DNA of 55,878 nucleotides, from assembly GCA_964344175.1 (NCBI GenBank), contig CAYFMI010000019.1:1-55878 (forward strand), written 5' to 3'. Position numbers and translations under genes: made by a program. The notes under the pieces were generated by a model. It searched no databases and was not told where the DNA came from. It was given only the letters and a program-made list of their open reading frames with translations. The DNA is from NIOZ-UU35 sp964344175 (GTDB lineage: Bacteria; Chloroflexota; Anaerolineae; Anaerolineales; UBA11858). This document shows, in pieces, positions 24,871 through 33,792 of this stretch (position 1 is the stretch's first letter; the number at the start of each line of letters is the position of its first letter).

Positions 24871-26181
24871 CTACTCCTGAATTTCGAGCAATTCCACTTC
24901 GAAGATCAGGGTCGCCCCGGGGGGGATCAGCCCGCCCGCGCCGGCTTCGCCGTAACCAAGCTCAGGCGGAATGACAAGCTGGCGTTTGCCGCCCACTTGC
25001 ATAGTGCTGAGACCCTCATCCCAACCGGCAATGACAGCCCCGGCTCCTAACTCAAAGGAGAAAGGCTGCCCGCGCTCTACAGAACTGTCGAAGGGGGTGC
25101 CGTCTTCCAGCCAGCCGCTGTAATGCACCACCACCGTTTGACCGGCTTCGGGGGTTGCTCCGTCGCCTTCGACGAAGTCGTAATACTTCAACCCAGATTC
25201 GGTTTCGGTGTAGTTGGCCTCGTCAACGGCGGTCATTTGTGGGGGGATGGAAAGATCCAGCAATTCAATTTCCATCACCAGGGTAGCATTGGCGGGAATG
25301 TCGCCGCTGCTGGTTTCACCGAGCGCCAGTTCTGGGGGAATAACAAGCTGACGCTTGCCGCCAACCATCATCCCATTAACGCCTTCGTCCCAGCCGGCGA
25401 AGACGGTATCGAGACGCCCCACTATAAAGCTGATGGGCTGGTTGTAGCGCGAGTCGACGATGTACGTGTTTTCGCTTTCACCTTGAACCCAGATCACATA
25501 ATGTGTAGTGACTGTGCTGCTGGTGACTGCCGCATCGCCCTCGCCTTCGGCAAGATCAACATATTGCAGGCCGCTCTCGGTGGTAACCCATTCGTCATCC
25601 GAGACCTCTTTGGGAGTTGGCGGGGCATCCACGGCGACCAATTCAATTTCAAGAACGACTTGCGAATTCGGGGGAATCATGCCGTAGCCCTCTTCGCCGA
25701 AGGCCAGCTCAGGGGGCAGCACCAGTTGAGCTTGCCCGCCTTCTTTCATCATGCCAACGCCTTCTTCCCAGCCGGGCAGCAATTGCTCACGCCCAAAGAT
25801 CGCCACGAAAGGCAGACCCTGGGTATAGGTGTTGGCAATTTCGGTGCCGTCGGGCAAGGTGCCAATCGCATTCATGACAACAATGTCGCCGCTTTGCGGG
25901 GCGGGGCCTTCTCCGGCGCTGACTTCAAGGAATTGCAGGCCGCTCTCGGTGACGACTGCATCTTCAAGGACAATCGGCTCCGGGGTGGCGGCATTCTCAT
26001 CGAAGAAGACGATCGCATCTTCCCCGGCGGGGGCTTCGTCCTCGGTGCTGGCTACCGCTTCATCGGTGTGGATGTCGCTCTCGGCGGTGGCACTGGATTC
26101 ATCACTTTGGCAGGCAGCTAATGCGATACTCAGAATGAGAATCACCAGCAGCCCGTAAAAAAGTTTCGATTTGTTTTTCAC
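24871..26181 (-). CDS. Lipoprotein with three FKBP-type prolyl isomerase domains
   Basis: The 436-residue protein starts at GTG 26181 with AGGAG upstream and has a lipobox ALAAC, an acidic linker and three FKBP domains (about residues 80-185, 200-310, 325-435). Each domain begins TESGLQ/K. Against FKBP12, domain 3 keeps the pocket residues: Tyr in VVHYSG, Phe-Asp in TPFDSS, IAGW and GYGEAG. Domain 2 loses the Phe of the FD pair, and domain 1 has lost Tyr, Phe and Asp (VVMNAIG, TEIANT). So probably only the last domain is fully active as an isomerase, and the first two may bind unfolded clients. It would fold secreted proteins at the outer face of the membrane. Confidence 0.9.
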   Translation of the reverse strand: MKNKSKLFYGLLVILILSIALAACQSDESSATAESDIHTDEAVASTEDEAPAGEDAIVFFDENAATPEPIVLEDAVVTESGLQFLEVSAGEGPAPQSGDIVVMNAIGTLPDGTEIANTYTQGLPFVAIFGREQLLPGWEEGVGMMKEGGQAQLVLPPELAFGEEGYGMIPPNSQVVLEIELVAVDAPPTPKEVSDDEWVTTESGLQYVDLAEGEGDAAVTSSTVTTHYVIWVQGESENTYIVDSRYNQPISFIVGRLDTVFAGWDEGVNGMMVGGKRQLVIPPELALGETSSGDIPANATLVMEIELLDLSIPPQMTAVDEANYTETESGLKYYDFVEGDGATPEAGQTVVVHYSGWLEDGTPFDSSVERGQPFSFELGAGAVIAGWDEGLSTMQVGGKRQLVIPPELGYGEAGAGGLIPPGATLIFEVELLEIQE

Positions 26182-26199
26182 AGAATTCTCCTGGATTAA

Positions 26200-26302
26200 T
26201 AGAGGTTACGCGCTTGCGAAGACAAAAGCCCAAAAATAGGGACGGGATATGCCCCGCACGCCCCTATTCTTGGTTATATTTTCAACGAACTACGTAAGCC
26301 TA
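26200..26302. repeat. MITE-like element, copy A
   Basis: The element starts TAGAGGTTACGCGCTTGCG and ends CGAACTACGTAAGCCTA. The reverse complement of the end, TAGGCTTACGTAGTTCG, matches the start imperfectly, so these are terminal inverted repeats. A second copy with the same two ends lies at 47921-47990. An internal hairpin AATAGGG/CCCTATT is present. No coding capacity. It sits between the FKBP start and the exporter gene's terminator. Confidence 0.6.
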
Positions 26303-26310
26303 AACTAAGA

Positions 26311-26340
26311 AAAATCCAGGCCATTGACCTGGATTTCGGG
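26311..26340 (-). terminator. Terminator downstream of the ABCB-type exporter
   Basis: A 9-bp stem AAATCCAGG/CCTGGATTT with a 7-nt loop continues on the minus strand into TTCTT. It lies about 100 bases after the stop codon of the exporter gene. Confidence 0.7.
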
Positions 26341-26436
26341 TACAGCGCTTAGCAAGATCAAGCGCCAAAGACAAGTTCAATGCAGTCGGCATTGTATCAT
26401 GTCTGGTGTTCATTTTTCTGATTTTTCAGCAAACAC

Positions 26437-28386
26437 TCATCGTTCGGCAGCCGGGGCTTTGAATTGCGTTTCGTAAAGGGTTTTATACAAGCCACCACCT
26501 GCCAGCAATTCGGCGTGTTGGCCTTGTTCTACCAATTGCCCATGATCGAGCACCAAAATTTTGTCGGCAGCCAAAATCGTCGAAAGACGATGGGCTATCA
26601 CCAGGCTGCTGCGATTTTTCATCACTTGCTGCAAAGCTGCCTGGATCAGTTCTTCGGAGAGTGAATCTAAGCTGGATGTGGCTTCATCCAGCACCAGGAT
26701 GCGCGGGTCGCGCAAGATGACGCGGGCAATAGCCATGCGTTGGCGTTCGCCCCCGCTCAGCCGGTAACCGCGTTCCCCGACAACGGTTTCATAGCCATCA
26801 GGCAGCCCGGCAATAAAGTCGTGAATATTGGCAGACTTGGCGGCGGCGATGATCTCTGCGTCACTGGCATCTTCGCGGGCGTAGAGCAAGTTTGCCAGAA
26901 TCGTATCGTAGAATAGGTAAGTCTCCTGGGTGACCATGCCGATATTCGCGGCTAACGAGTTCAGCGTCACTTCGCGGATGTCTTGCCCGTCGATGGTAAT
27001 GCGTCCGTGAGTGGGATCGTACAAACGCGGGATCATATAGGTGATGGTGGATTTCCCCGCCCCGCTGGGGCCGACCAGGGCGACCAGTTCGCCAGGCTGG
27101 ATGCTGAAGGAGATGTTTTGCAGCGCCCATTGGGGGCGGTACTCGCCTCCCTCGGGGGTGCCACCTGGAAGTTCCGAGGGTTTCTCCTTGCCCCTTTTGA
27201 GGTGCGCCTCGAAACTGCCGCGCCAACTAAACCGGGCAATTTCATCCAGCCCCACTTCTTCTTTTTCTAAACCGGCGTAGGCAAATGAAACATCCTCAAA
27301 GCGAATTTCACCTTTAACCTGCTGCAAGGCGGGCGCGTTTGGCTTTTCGACAATTTCTACGGGAATGTCAAGCACTTCGAAAACGCGCTCGAAGCTGACC
27401 ATATTCTGAGCAAATTGCACCTGGGCATTGGTGAGCGCCATCAACGGGCCGTAGAGTTGGGTCAGGTAGGTGCCAAAAGCGACAATTGTGCCGATGGTGA
27501 ACTCGCCGCGCAGCACCAGATGGCCTCCGACCCAAAATACGACCGCCGAACCCACCGCGCTGACCACACCCAGCAGCATAAAAAACCAATGCCCCACCAC
27601 CGCCGAGCGCACACCGATATGGCGTACTTCGGAAGCGTGCTGCCCGAAACGTTGCATCTCGTGCCCTTCACGCCCAAAGAGTTTCACCAGCAACGCCCCG
27701 CTGATATTGAGGGTTTCGTTCATGGTGGCGTTCATCTCGGCGTTATATTCCATCGATTTTCGGCTGAGATTACGCAACATGCGCCCTACCCGCCGGGCGG
27801 GGATGATAAAGAGCGGCAAAATCGCCAGCCCTAACAGGGTGAGACGCCATTCCAGGGCGAACATAATGCTCAACGTGGCCGTCAGCGAGACAATATTCGA
27901 GATGATGGTTACCATCGTGTTGCTGATAGCGTTTTGCGCGCCGATGACATCGTTATTAAGGCGCGACATTAACTCCCCTGTGCGAGTTTGGGTGAAGAAG
28001 CGCAGCGACATGCGCTGCATGTGAGCATATAAAGCCCGGCGCAGGTCGTAGATGACGCCTTCGCCAATGGTAGCGTTGACTTGTCGTTGCCAAACCCCAA
28101 TGCTGCCGTTGATGATGGGAATGGCAATCATCCCCAGCGCCAGCCAGTTGAGGCGTTTGAAATCGCCATTCGGGATGGCATTATCAATCAGGTCGCGGTA
28201 AAGCAGCGGTGAGATCAGGCTGATGCCGGATATTATCAGAATGGTCATTAACAAACCGACCACCGGCCAGCGGTAGGGTTTGGCGAAATCCCACACCCGC
28301 AGGAGTAAGTCGCGGGTGATTTTCGGTTGGTCTTGTTTTTCGTCGTGACTGATGTATGCCCACCAGCCACCGCTGTGCATGCCCAT
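26437..28386 (-). CDS. ABCB/MsbA-type ABC exporter (fused TM and ATPase)
   Basis: The 649-residue half-transporter has a six-helix exporter domain (about residues 35-345) and a C-terminal nucleotide-binding domain. The latter has Walker A LVGPSGAGKST, Q-loop MVTQETYLF, signature YRLSGGERQRMAIARV, Walker B ILVLDEATSSLD and H-loop IAHRLST, so it is fully competent. An insertion of about 45 charged residues (KEEVGLDEIARF to GGTPEGGEYRP) sits between the start of the ATPase domain and its Walker A. It would work as a dimer exporting lipids, drugs or peptides. No partner half-transporter is adjacent, so a homodimer is likely. Confidence 0.9.
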   Translation of the reverse strand: MGMHSGGWWAYISHDEKQDQPKITRDLLLRVWDFAKPYRWPVVGLLMTILIISGISLISPLLYRDLIDNAIPNGDFKRLNWLALGMIAIPIINGSIGVWQRQVNATIGEGVIYDLRRALYAHMQRMSLRFFTQTRTGELMSRLNNDVIGAQNAISNTMVTIISNIVSLTATLSIMFALEWRLTLLGLAILPLFIIPARRVGRMLRNLSRKSMEYNAEMNATMNETLNISGALLVKLFGREGHEMQRFGQHASEVRHIGVRSAVVGHWFFMLLGVVSAVGSAVVFWVGGHLVLRGEFTIGTIVAFGTYLTQLYGPLMALTNAQVQFAQNMVSFERVFEVLDIPVEIVEKPNAPALQQVKGEIRFEDVSFAYAGLEKEEVGLDEIARFSWRGSFEAHLKRGKEKPSELPGGTPEGGEYRPQWALQNISFSIQPGELVALVGPSGAGKSTITYMIPRLYDPTHGRITIDGQDIREVTLNSLAANIGMVTQETYLFYDTILANLLYAREDASDAEIIAAAKSANIHDFIAGLPDGYETVVGERGYRLSGGERQRMAIARVILRDPRILVLDEATSSLDSLSEELIQAALQQVMKNRSSLVIAHRLSTILAADKILVLDHGQLVEQGQHAELLAGGGLYKTLYETQFKAPAAER

Positions 28387-28591
28387 AAAAACCTCCGTAG
28401 AAAATCAAACCATATAAGCGAAGTATCTATCCGAAAATTATCGGCAACTTTGAAAAGTCGCCCTACGTAGGGCAGGTTTTCTTTCTTACCTGCCAGAGCA
28501 GTTTTTAGATAGGTTCAAAGGTTTTTTAATTTACTTTTGTGGTTCCTGTGTATGGTGTAAAAACGTATCCAGAATGATTGTACCAACGAAA

Positions 28592-28621
28592 ATAAAAAAG
28601 CCCGCCAGAAATCGACGGGCC
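28592..28621 (-). terminator. Terminator after ahcY
   Basis: On the minus strand GCCCG...CGGGC with an 11-nt loop is followed by TTTTTTA. It ends the mtnA-kinase-ahcY run. The remaining gap to the exporter start (28387-28591) holds a 12-bp palindrome CCCTACGTAGGG and a GGCAGGT/ACCTGCC inverted repeat but no gene. Confidence 0.8.
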
Positions 28622-28656
28622 TTACTTTCGACCTTCAACCTGAAACTTGTAACCGT

Positions 28657-29913
28657 TTATGTCCCTTCTTGCCAGGAATTGAGATAAGCGATTTGTTCTT
28701 CGGTGAGCACGTCGATGACCACGCCCATGGAGAGTAATTTCAGACGGGCGATTTCGGCATCAATGTCTGCGGGAACAGAATATACAATGTTCTTCAGTGT
28801 ATCGGCATTCTTGACCATATATTCGGCAGAGAGAGCCTGGTTAGCAAATGACATATCCATCACACTGGCGGGGTGGCCTTCGGCAGCAGCCAGGTTAATC
28901 AGACGGCCCTCGCCCAAGATGTGAATCTGGCGGCCATCGGGCAGATCGTATTGATCGACGAAGGGACGCACCAGCCGTTTCTCAACAGCCATTTCTTCCA
29001 GGGCGGGGATGTTGATCTCGACGTTGAAGTGGCCGGAGTTGGAGACAATGGCGCCATTTTTCATGGCCTCGAAGTGGTATTTGTCGATGACGTTGATGTC
29101 GCCGGTCAGGGTGCAGAAGATGTCGCCGATGGGGGCGGCTTCGATCATCGGCATGACGCGGAAACCATCCATCACCGCTTCGAGCGCTTTGAGCGGATCA
29201 ATCTCGGTGACAATGACATTAGCGCCCATGCCTTTGGCGCGCATCGCCAGACCGCGGGCGCACCAGCCATAGCCGCCGACTACGAAGGTTTTTCCGGCCA
29301 ACAGGATATTGGTGGCGCGGATGATACCGTCAATAGTAGATTGGCCGGTTCCGTAGCGATTGTCGAAGAAGTGTTTAGTCATGGCGTCGTTAACGGCCAC
29401 AACAGGGAATTCGAGCGCACCGTCGGCGGCCATGGCCTTCAGGCGGATTACGCCTGTGGTGGTCTCTTCGGTGCCGCCGATCACGCCTTCCAGGGCATCG
29501 CGGCGGTCTTTATGCAGGGTGCTGACCACGTCGGCGCCGTCATCCATAGTGATATGAGGTTTGTGATCTACGGCGGCATTGATGTGTTTGTAGTAGGTGA
29601 CATTGTCTTCCCCCTTGATCGCGTGTACGGGAATCTCGTCGTGCATCACCAGCGAAGCTGCCACGTCATCCTGCGTGGAAAGCGGGTTGGAGGCCACCAG
29701 TACGACGTCGGCACCGCCGGCTTGCAGGGTCTTCATCAGGTTGGCGGTTTCGGTGGTGACATGCAAACAAGCCGACATGCGGATGCCCTCGAAGGGGCGC
29801 TCTTTTTCAAAACGCTCCATAATTGAGCGCAGAACAGGCATTTCACGTTCGGCCCATTGAATGCGGCGGCGTCCGCCTTCGGCCAGGTTGGTATCTTTAA
29901 TATCGTATTCCAT
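28657..29913 (-). CDS. ahcY: Adenosylhomocysteinase
   Basis: This 418-residue cytoplasmic enzyme splits S-adenosylhomocysteine into homocysteine and adenosine using bound NAD. Visible are HVTTETANLMKTLQAGGADV, SNPLSTQDDVAASL, the NAD-binding loop VGGYGWCARGLAMRAKGMGA and SNSGHFNVEI. The C-terminus ends at EEQIAYLNSW, without the KPDHYRY tail of longer bacterial and eukaryotic forms. It is thus the short type seen in Thermotoga and archaea, some of which prefer S-inosylhomocysteine. The upstream kinase gene would remove the adenosine product, which supports the standard reaction here. Confidence 0.96.
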   Translation of the reverse strand: MEYDIKDTNLAEGGRRRIQWAEREMPVLRSIMERFEKERPFEGIRMSACLHVTTETANLMKTLQAGGADVVLVASNPLSTQDDVAASLVMHDEIPVHAIKGEDNVTYYKHINAAVDHKPHITMDDGADVVSTLHKDRRDALEGVIGGTEETTTGVIRLKAMAADGALEFPVVAVNDAMTKHFFDNRYGTGQSTIDGIIRATNILLAGKTFVVGGYGWCARGLAMRAKGMGANVIVTEIDPLKALEAVMDGFRVMPMIEAAPIGDIFCTLTGDINVIDKYHFEAMKNGAIVSNSGHFNVEINIPALEEMAVEKRLVRPFVDQYDLPDGRQIHILGEGRLINLAAAEGHPASVMDMSFANQALSAEYMVKNADTLKNIVYSVPADIDAEIARLKLLSMGVVIDVLTEEQIAYLNSWQEGT

Positions 29914-29978
29914 AACTTAACTCCATATGTTGAGATTGAAGCAGGGGGTCATTCATTTTTGAAGATCTGATTATTTAC

Positions 29979-30029
29979 CACAAAGGAACAAAGACTCGAA
30001 GTGGTATGGCGTGTCTTTGTTCCTTTGTG
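29979..30029. repeat. Palindromic intergenic repeat (17-bp arms)
   Basis: The arms CACAAAGGAACAAAGAC and GTCTTTGTTCCTTTGTG pair perfectly around a 17-nt loop, with an outer TTTACCAC / GTGGTAAA pair further out. It looks like a dispersed non-coding hairpin repeat. It lies in the 318-bp gap between the kinase gene and ahcY (29914-30231), which contains this and one more hairpin but no gene and no recognised SAH riboswitch. Confidence 0.65.
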
Positions 30030-30125
30030 TCTTCGTGGTAAAGCGATGCACCTGCTTTTTACTGGGTATTCGTTGAAGAATCCCTAATTGATAAAACTAT
30101 CTAAATTGCTGACACTTTTGGTTTT

Positions 30126-30217
30126 GGACGCTGATTTACGCAGATAGGCATGATGGTTTGTTTCGGCTTCACTGTTTTTTTGCTTTTATCAGCGATCATC
30201 AGCGTGAATCTGCGTCC
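30126..30217. repeat. Palindromic intergenic repeat (imperfect 16-bp arms)
   Basis: GGACGCTGATTTACGC pairs with GCGTGAATCTGCGTCC with one mismatch and one G-T pair. The apex is AT-rich. Wording of this kind (ACGCTGAT, ACGCAGAT) is typical of dispersed palindromes in environmental genomes. It ends 15 bp before the stop codon of the kinase gene. Confidence 0.6.
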
Positions 30218-30231
30218 TGGTTGTAAAACTG

Positions 30232-31191
30232 TCAGGTGGCTAGCAAACTATCTAAGCTGCCTTTATCATCAAAGTGTTCACGGAAGCGCGCCACGAATTC
30301 TTGCGGGGTGTAACTGTGTTCTTGTGTGCCCTTGACTTCCAGGCAATAGGTGGCCGCCAGAGCGCCAATTTTACCGCAGATTTCCCAATCCAGGCCATGC
30401 GAGTAGCCGGTCAGGAACCCGCCGCGGAAGGCATCGCCCACGCCGGTGGGGTCGGCAATTTGAGCGGGGGGCACAATGGGGGTGCGGATTTCTTTATCGC
30501 CCACGTATATCGAAGCGCCCGCATCGCCACGCGTCACAACGGTGAAGGCGCGCCCACCCAAAATTTCAGTTTCGCTCATCCCGGTGTGTTTTTTAACTAA
30601 CTCAAACTCGTAGTCGTTGACCATCAGGGCGAAGCATCCCTCTACACCGGCGCGTAAATCTTCCCCGCTCATGCGCGGGATTTGCTGGCTGGGATCGTAG
30701 AGATAGGGGATGCCGAGTTCCTGGCATTCGATAGGGAATTGCACCATGGCGTCGGGCGCGTTGGGCGAAATGACAACGAGATCGGGTTGGTCGGCAAGAT
30801 TGTGGAAAGATTGCTCTCCGGCGTGATCCATAGCCCCGGGGTAAAAGCTGGCAATTTGGGCATTCGATTGGTCGGTATTGGCGAAAAACGAAGCTGTGAA
30901 TTTGCCTTCGATGACGTTCATCAAGGTGGTATCCACACCGACCTTTTTGAGCGCGGCACGGTATTCGGCGAAATCTTCACCTACCGTTGCCATGACGCGC
31001 GGCTTGCCGCCAAGTAACGCCAGGGTGTAGGCAATATTAGGGGCAATGCCACCGCGCCGTTTGACCATTGAATCGACCAAAAACGACAGGCTGATCGAGG
31101 CCAGCTTTTCGGGTAATAAATGATCTTTGAAGAGACCGGGGAAGGTCATCAGGTAGTCGTAGGCCACAGAGCCGGTTAATACGATGTCCAT
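30232..31191 (-). CDS. PfkB-family carbohydrate kinase, probably adenosine kinase
   Basis: The 319-residue enzyme has the ribokinase fold. Substrate-side motifs are MDIVLTGSVAYDYLM and RRGGIAPNIAYTLALLGG. The PfkB signature DPTGVGDAFRGGFLTG contains the catalytic Asp and the anion hole (GVGD replacing GAGD). Bacterial adenosine kinases have this layout. Its position between mtnA and ahcY on one transcript fits removal of the adenosine made by AhcY, keeping that reversible reaction moving forward. Ribokinase or another nucleoside kinase remains possible. Confidence 0.83.
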   Translation of the reverse strand: MDIVLTGSVAYDYLMTFPGLFKDHLLPEKLASISLSFLVDSMVKRRGGIAPNIAYTLALLGGKPRVMATVGEDFAEYRAALKKVGVDTTLMNVIEGKFTASFFANTDQSNAQIASFYPGAMDHAGEQSFHNLADQPDLVVISPNAPDAMVQFPIECQELGIPYLYDPSQQIPRMSGEDLRAGVEGCFALMVNDYEFELVKKHTGMSETEILGGRAFTVVTRGDAGASIYVGDKEIRTPIVPPAQIADPTGVGDAFRGGFLTGYSHGLDWEICGKIGALAATYCLEVKGTQEHSYTPQEFVARFREHFDDKGSLDSLLAT

Positions 31192-31209
31192 AATAAATTG
31201 CGTCAGACG

Positions 31210-32274
31210 TCAGGACGTCGTGACGTTTACCACCTTTCGTAAGTTTTCAGTATATGGCGGATACGCAACCCCATTTTCGGTGACGATGCCCGTAACGAGT
31301 CTGTGTGGTGTGACATCGAAGGCCGGATTGCGGGCTGAGGCGCCCTCGGGGAAGGCGGGCTGGCCCTGGAAGGTCAGCGCCAAAACTTCGGCTTGATCGC
31401 GTTCCTCGATGGGAATCTCGCCCCCGGTGGGAAGTGAGAGATCAATGGTTGAAGTAGGCACAACCGGATAGAAAGGAATGTTGTTGTCGTAGGCGGCCAG
31501 GGCGAGCATGTAGGTGCCAATTTTGTTGGCGACATCGCCGTTGGCGGCGGTGCGGTCTGACCCCACAAAAACTTTCTGCGCGCCTCCGCTGCTGATGAAA
31601 TGGCCTGCGGCGTTATCGGAGATGATGTCGAAGGGGATGCCATATTGGGTTAGTTCCCAGGCTGTCAGGCGCGAGCCTTGCAGGCGCGGGCGGGTTTCAT
31701 CTACTAGAACGTGGATATTTTTACCTTGTTCATGCGCCATGCGGATGACTCCGAGGGCAGTGCCCCAATCGACGGTTGCCAGCGCGCCGGTGTTGCAATG
31801 GTGGATCAGGGTGTCACCATCATTAATTAGTTCTGCCCCGTGTCGGGCCATGCGCTGGTTGATCTCGACATCTTCATCGGCGATGCGTTGGGCTGCGGCC
31901 AGGACAGCGGTGCGTACATCATCGGGATGTTCTGTATCTCTGGTGTTTTTTTCGAAAACCATGTGCATAATTCGATCTAATGCCCAGGTCAGGTTGACGG
32001 CGGTGGGGCGGGTTTGTTTGAGAACTTGGGCAGCTGCGTACAGGTCGGTTTGCAGGCCTGTGGGGGTAGTCGCGCTCGATTGCATGGCTGCCAGCCCCAG
32101 GCCAAATCCTGCTGCAGCGCCAATGGCTGGCGCGCCGCGCACAACCATATCGGTAATGGCTTGCGCCAGGTTGCGATAATCATCAAAAACGGCTACTTCA
32201 AACGTACTCGGGAGCAGCCGTTGATCGATCATTTGCACTTTATTGGTGTCGTAATTCCATGCGACGGTTCTCAT
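31210..32274 (-). CDS. mtnA: S-methyl-5-thioribose-1-phosphate isomerase
   Basis: From ATG 32274, with GGTAGGA about 6 bases upstream, the protein is 354 residues and starts MRTVAWNYDTNKVQMIDQR, the usual start. MtnA converts methylthioribose-1-phosphate to methylthioribulose-1-phosphate in the methionine salvage pathway. Visible are VVRGAPAIGAAAGFG, HHCNTGALATVDWGTALG with the catalytic Cys, and GSDRTAANGDVANKIGTYMLA with the catalytic Asp. The C-terminal VVPTSTIDLSLPTGGEIPIEER is also conserved. An upstream start at 32307 is in frame but adds 11 unsupported residues. No other mtn gene is in the window. Confidence 0.95.
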   Translation of the reverse strand: MRTVAWNYDTNKVQMIDQRLLPSTFEVAVFDDYRNLAQAITDMVVRGAPAIGAAAGFGLGLAAMQSSATTPTGLQTDLYAAAQVLKQTRPTAVNLTWALDRIMHMVFEKNTRDTEHPDDVRTAVLAAAQRIADEDVEINQRMARHGAELINDGDTLIHHCNTGALATVDWGTALGVIRMAHEQGKNIHVLVDETRPRLQGSRLTAWELTQYGIPFDIISDNAAGHFISSGGAQKVFVGSDRTAANGDVANKIGTYMLALAAYDNNIPFYPVVPTSTIDLSLPTGGEIPIEERDQAEVLALTFQGQPAFPEGASARNPAFDVTPHRLVTGIVTENGVAYPPYTENLRKVVNVTTS

Positions 32275-32329
32275 ACGCATCCTACCAAAACCGGAGAAGT
32301 GTATCATGCCTGCGTGAGGCTGTCAAAAC

Positions 32330-33259
32330 TTAGTTTTCGTTCAAAAAGCATGCTGCCAGGAGTTCTTGCAGGGTGATATACCCCTTGATGTGATAAAACT
32401 GGTTGACCACGGGCAGCCCGGAGAGTTTCTTCTCTTTCATGCGTTGGTACGTTTCGAGTAAATTTGCGTCCATCATGGCGTAAACAGGATCGCTCATAAT
32501 ATCGGCGGCGATGAGTTCTTGATCGGGTTTATGGAAGCGCAAAGCTTTTTCGTACTCATCGGGGTCATCAATATACGCTTCGGGAACGACCGTGGTCATC
32601 ATCACTTCGGCCAGGGCGGTAATCGAGATCAGGCCCATCAGACGGTCTTCGGTGTTGGTCACACAGACGGAGGCTACCATGGGGTTGGCAAAAAACTTAC
32701 TCAACACTTCATGGAGGGGGGTATCCACTCGGACGATGATTGGCTCGATAGACAGTTGCTTGATGATTTGGCCGGCTTGCAAATTGCGCTGACTCGACCA
32801 GTCGGTCAGTGCATCGCGGCCATAAGCTTCTTTGATGTCTTCCTGGAACCATTTCAACAAATTGGAGGTTTCTTTTTCTGTTGGTTCTTCAGGCTCTTCT
32901 CGCGCTGGAGTCTGACGCCATTTTTGCAGGCCGAGTACATTGTCAATTGGGATTGTGAATAGGATGCCACTGCGCGGGCTATCGAAGCCTTTTACAACGC
33001 GGTCGGCTTCGGAAATGGCGCGTGCCAGGGTTTCGGGTTCGTCGACCAAACTCATCAACGTCCGCTGGCCGGGTTCTTCGTGCGAGAACATGTTCAAGAT
33101 GCTGCCTAACCCGCTGCGGTTGACTTGTTTTTGAGCCTGAAACCCACCCATGCTGGGCAAGATAGTCACGCCGGGGACGCCGGCACGGTCCCAGGCGCGC
33201 AGCAACTTGGGGAGTAAATTGGGTTCGTGCAAAATGACGATCAATGCGGTTGTGGTCAT
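32330..33259 (-). CDS. PII-like plus two CBS domains regulatory protein
   Basis: A 309-residue soluble protein. The first 100 residues (TTTALIVILHEPNLLPKLL, GVTILPSMGG, GILFTIPIDNVLG) look like a PII/GlnB-type ferredoxin-like fold. An acidic linker follows, and then two CBS motifs, roughly residues 165-235 and 255-305 (EPIIVRVDTPLHEVLS, DIMSDPVYAMMDANLLETYQ). Both domain types bind adenine nucleotides, so it probably senses energy state. It lies 50 bp after the second Usp gene and close to the permease gene, which suggests it controls the permease. The PII assignment is inferred from pattern and needs a profile search. Confidence 0.65.
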   Translation of the reverse strand: MTTTALIVILHEPNLLPKLLRAWDRAGVPGVTILPSMGGFQAQKQVNRSGLGSILNMFSHEEPGQRTLMSLVDEPETLARAISEADRVVKGFDSPRSGILFTIPIDNVLGLQKWRQTPAREEPEEPTEKETSNLLKWFQEDIKEAYGRDALTDWSSQRNLQAGQIIKQLSIEPIIVRVDTPLHEVLSKFFANPMVASVCVTNTEDRLMGLISITALAEVMMTTVVPEAYIDDPDEYEKALRFHKPDQELIAADIMSDPVYAMMDANLLETYQRMKEKKLSGLPVVNQFYHIKGYITLQELLAACFLNEN

Positions 33260-33309
33260 AGGAGGGTTGTTCTTTCTTTAGTGACAGTGATAGGGATAGG
33301 GCTTGTTTG

Positions 33310-33777
33310 CTAGTCTGTATCTGGCTCGACAATTTCGATAAGAATGTTCAATTTGTCGTGCAGTTGTTGGGTAAATTGCTCCAGGGTTTGACCTTTGAAG
33401 GCGGATTCCCCCAGGCTGGTTGTAGGTGTGCCAATGACAAGCATTTCGGGCTGAATTTCTAATAAGGCCAATAGAAATTGTTCGCGCACATTGCCTGCCC
33501 GCACCTGGTATTCGGTGTGGGTTACGCCACGGCGTTGGGCGCGGTCGATCAAGATCAGCATGGCAAATTGACCGAGTTCGTGGAGTTGTTTATAGACCTT
33601 TTCTAAGGGCATCATCGCCGGTGTAGATGATTTGAGGAATTCAGCGTTGATGGCGTGTAGGAAGATCAGTTTTGCGTTGTGTTCTAAGGCCAGATCGATG
33701 GCGCGGGTTGCTGTGGCGCGACTGCTGGGTTTGCCATAAACGGCACACACAATAGTTTTGATTTTGCTTTCAGACAT
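33310..33777 (-). CDS. UspA-like protein (downstream of the permease)
   Basis: This 155-residue universal-stress-type protein is a paralogue of the product of 35547-35990. Both have IVCAVYGKPSS/IVCAIRGGPAS, a FLHAINAEFL/FLYVVNLDFL strand and LGQFAMLILIDRAQRRGV/MGEFILLTAQTQAQKSGV. The C-terminal ATP loop of classical UspA (GxxGx9GS) is not clear: it reads VIGTPTTSLGESAFKG. Nucleotide binding is therefore uncertain. It follows the permease gene by 15 bp. Confidence 0.75.
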   Translation of the reverse strand: MSESKIKTIVCAVYGKPSSRATATRAIDLALEHNAKLIFLHAINAEFLKSSTPAMMPLEKVYKQLHELGQFAMLILIDRAQRRGVTHTEYQVRAGNVREQFLLALLEIQPEMLVIGTPTTSLGESAFKGQTLEQFTQQLHDKLNILIEIVEPDTD

Positions 33778-33792
33778 CGGTTATCCTTCGCT

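Noticed and set aside
25123..26121. Long plus-strand ORF (332 codons) opposite the FKBP gene
   Set aside because: It is antisense to a clear three-domain FKBP gene, has no start signal and gives a low-complexity Gly/Phe-rich product typical of a shadow frame.
28873..29826. Plus-strand ORF (317 codons) opposite ahcY
   Set aside because: Exact antisense of a highly conserved gene; the product is Asp/Gly/His-rich without any domain pattern.
29914..30231. SAH riboswitch upstream of ahcY
   Set aside because: The gap contains two repeat hairpins and no recognisable SAH-riboswitch core, though no covariance search could be run.
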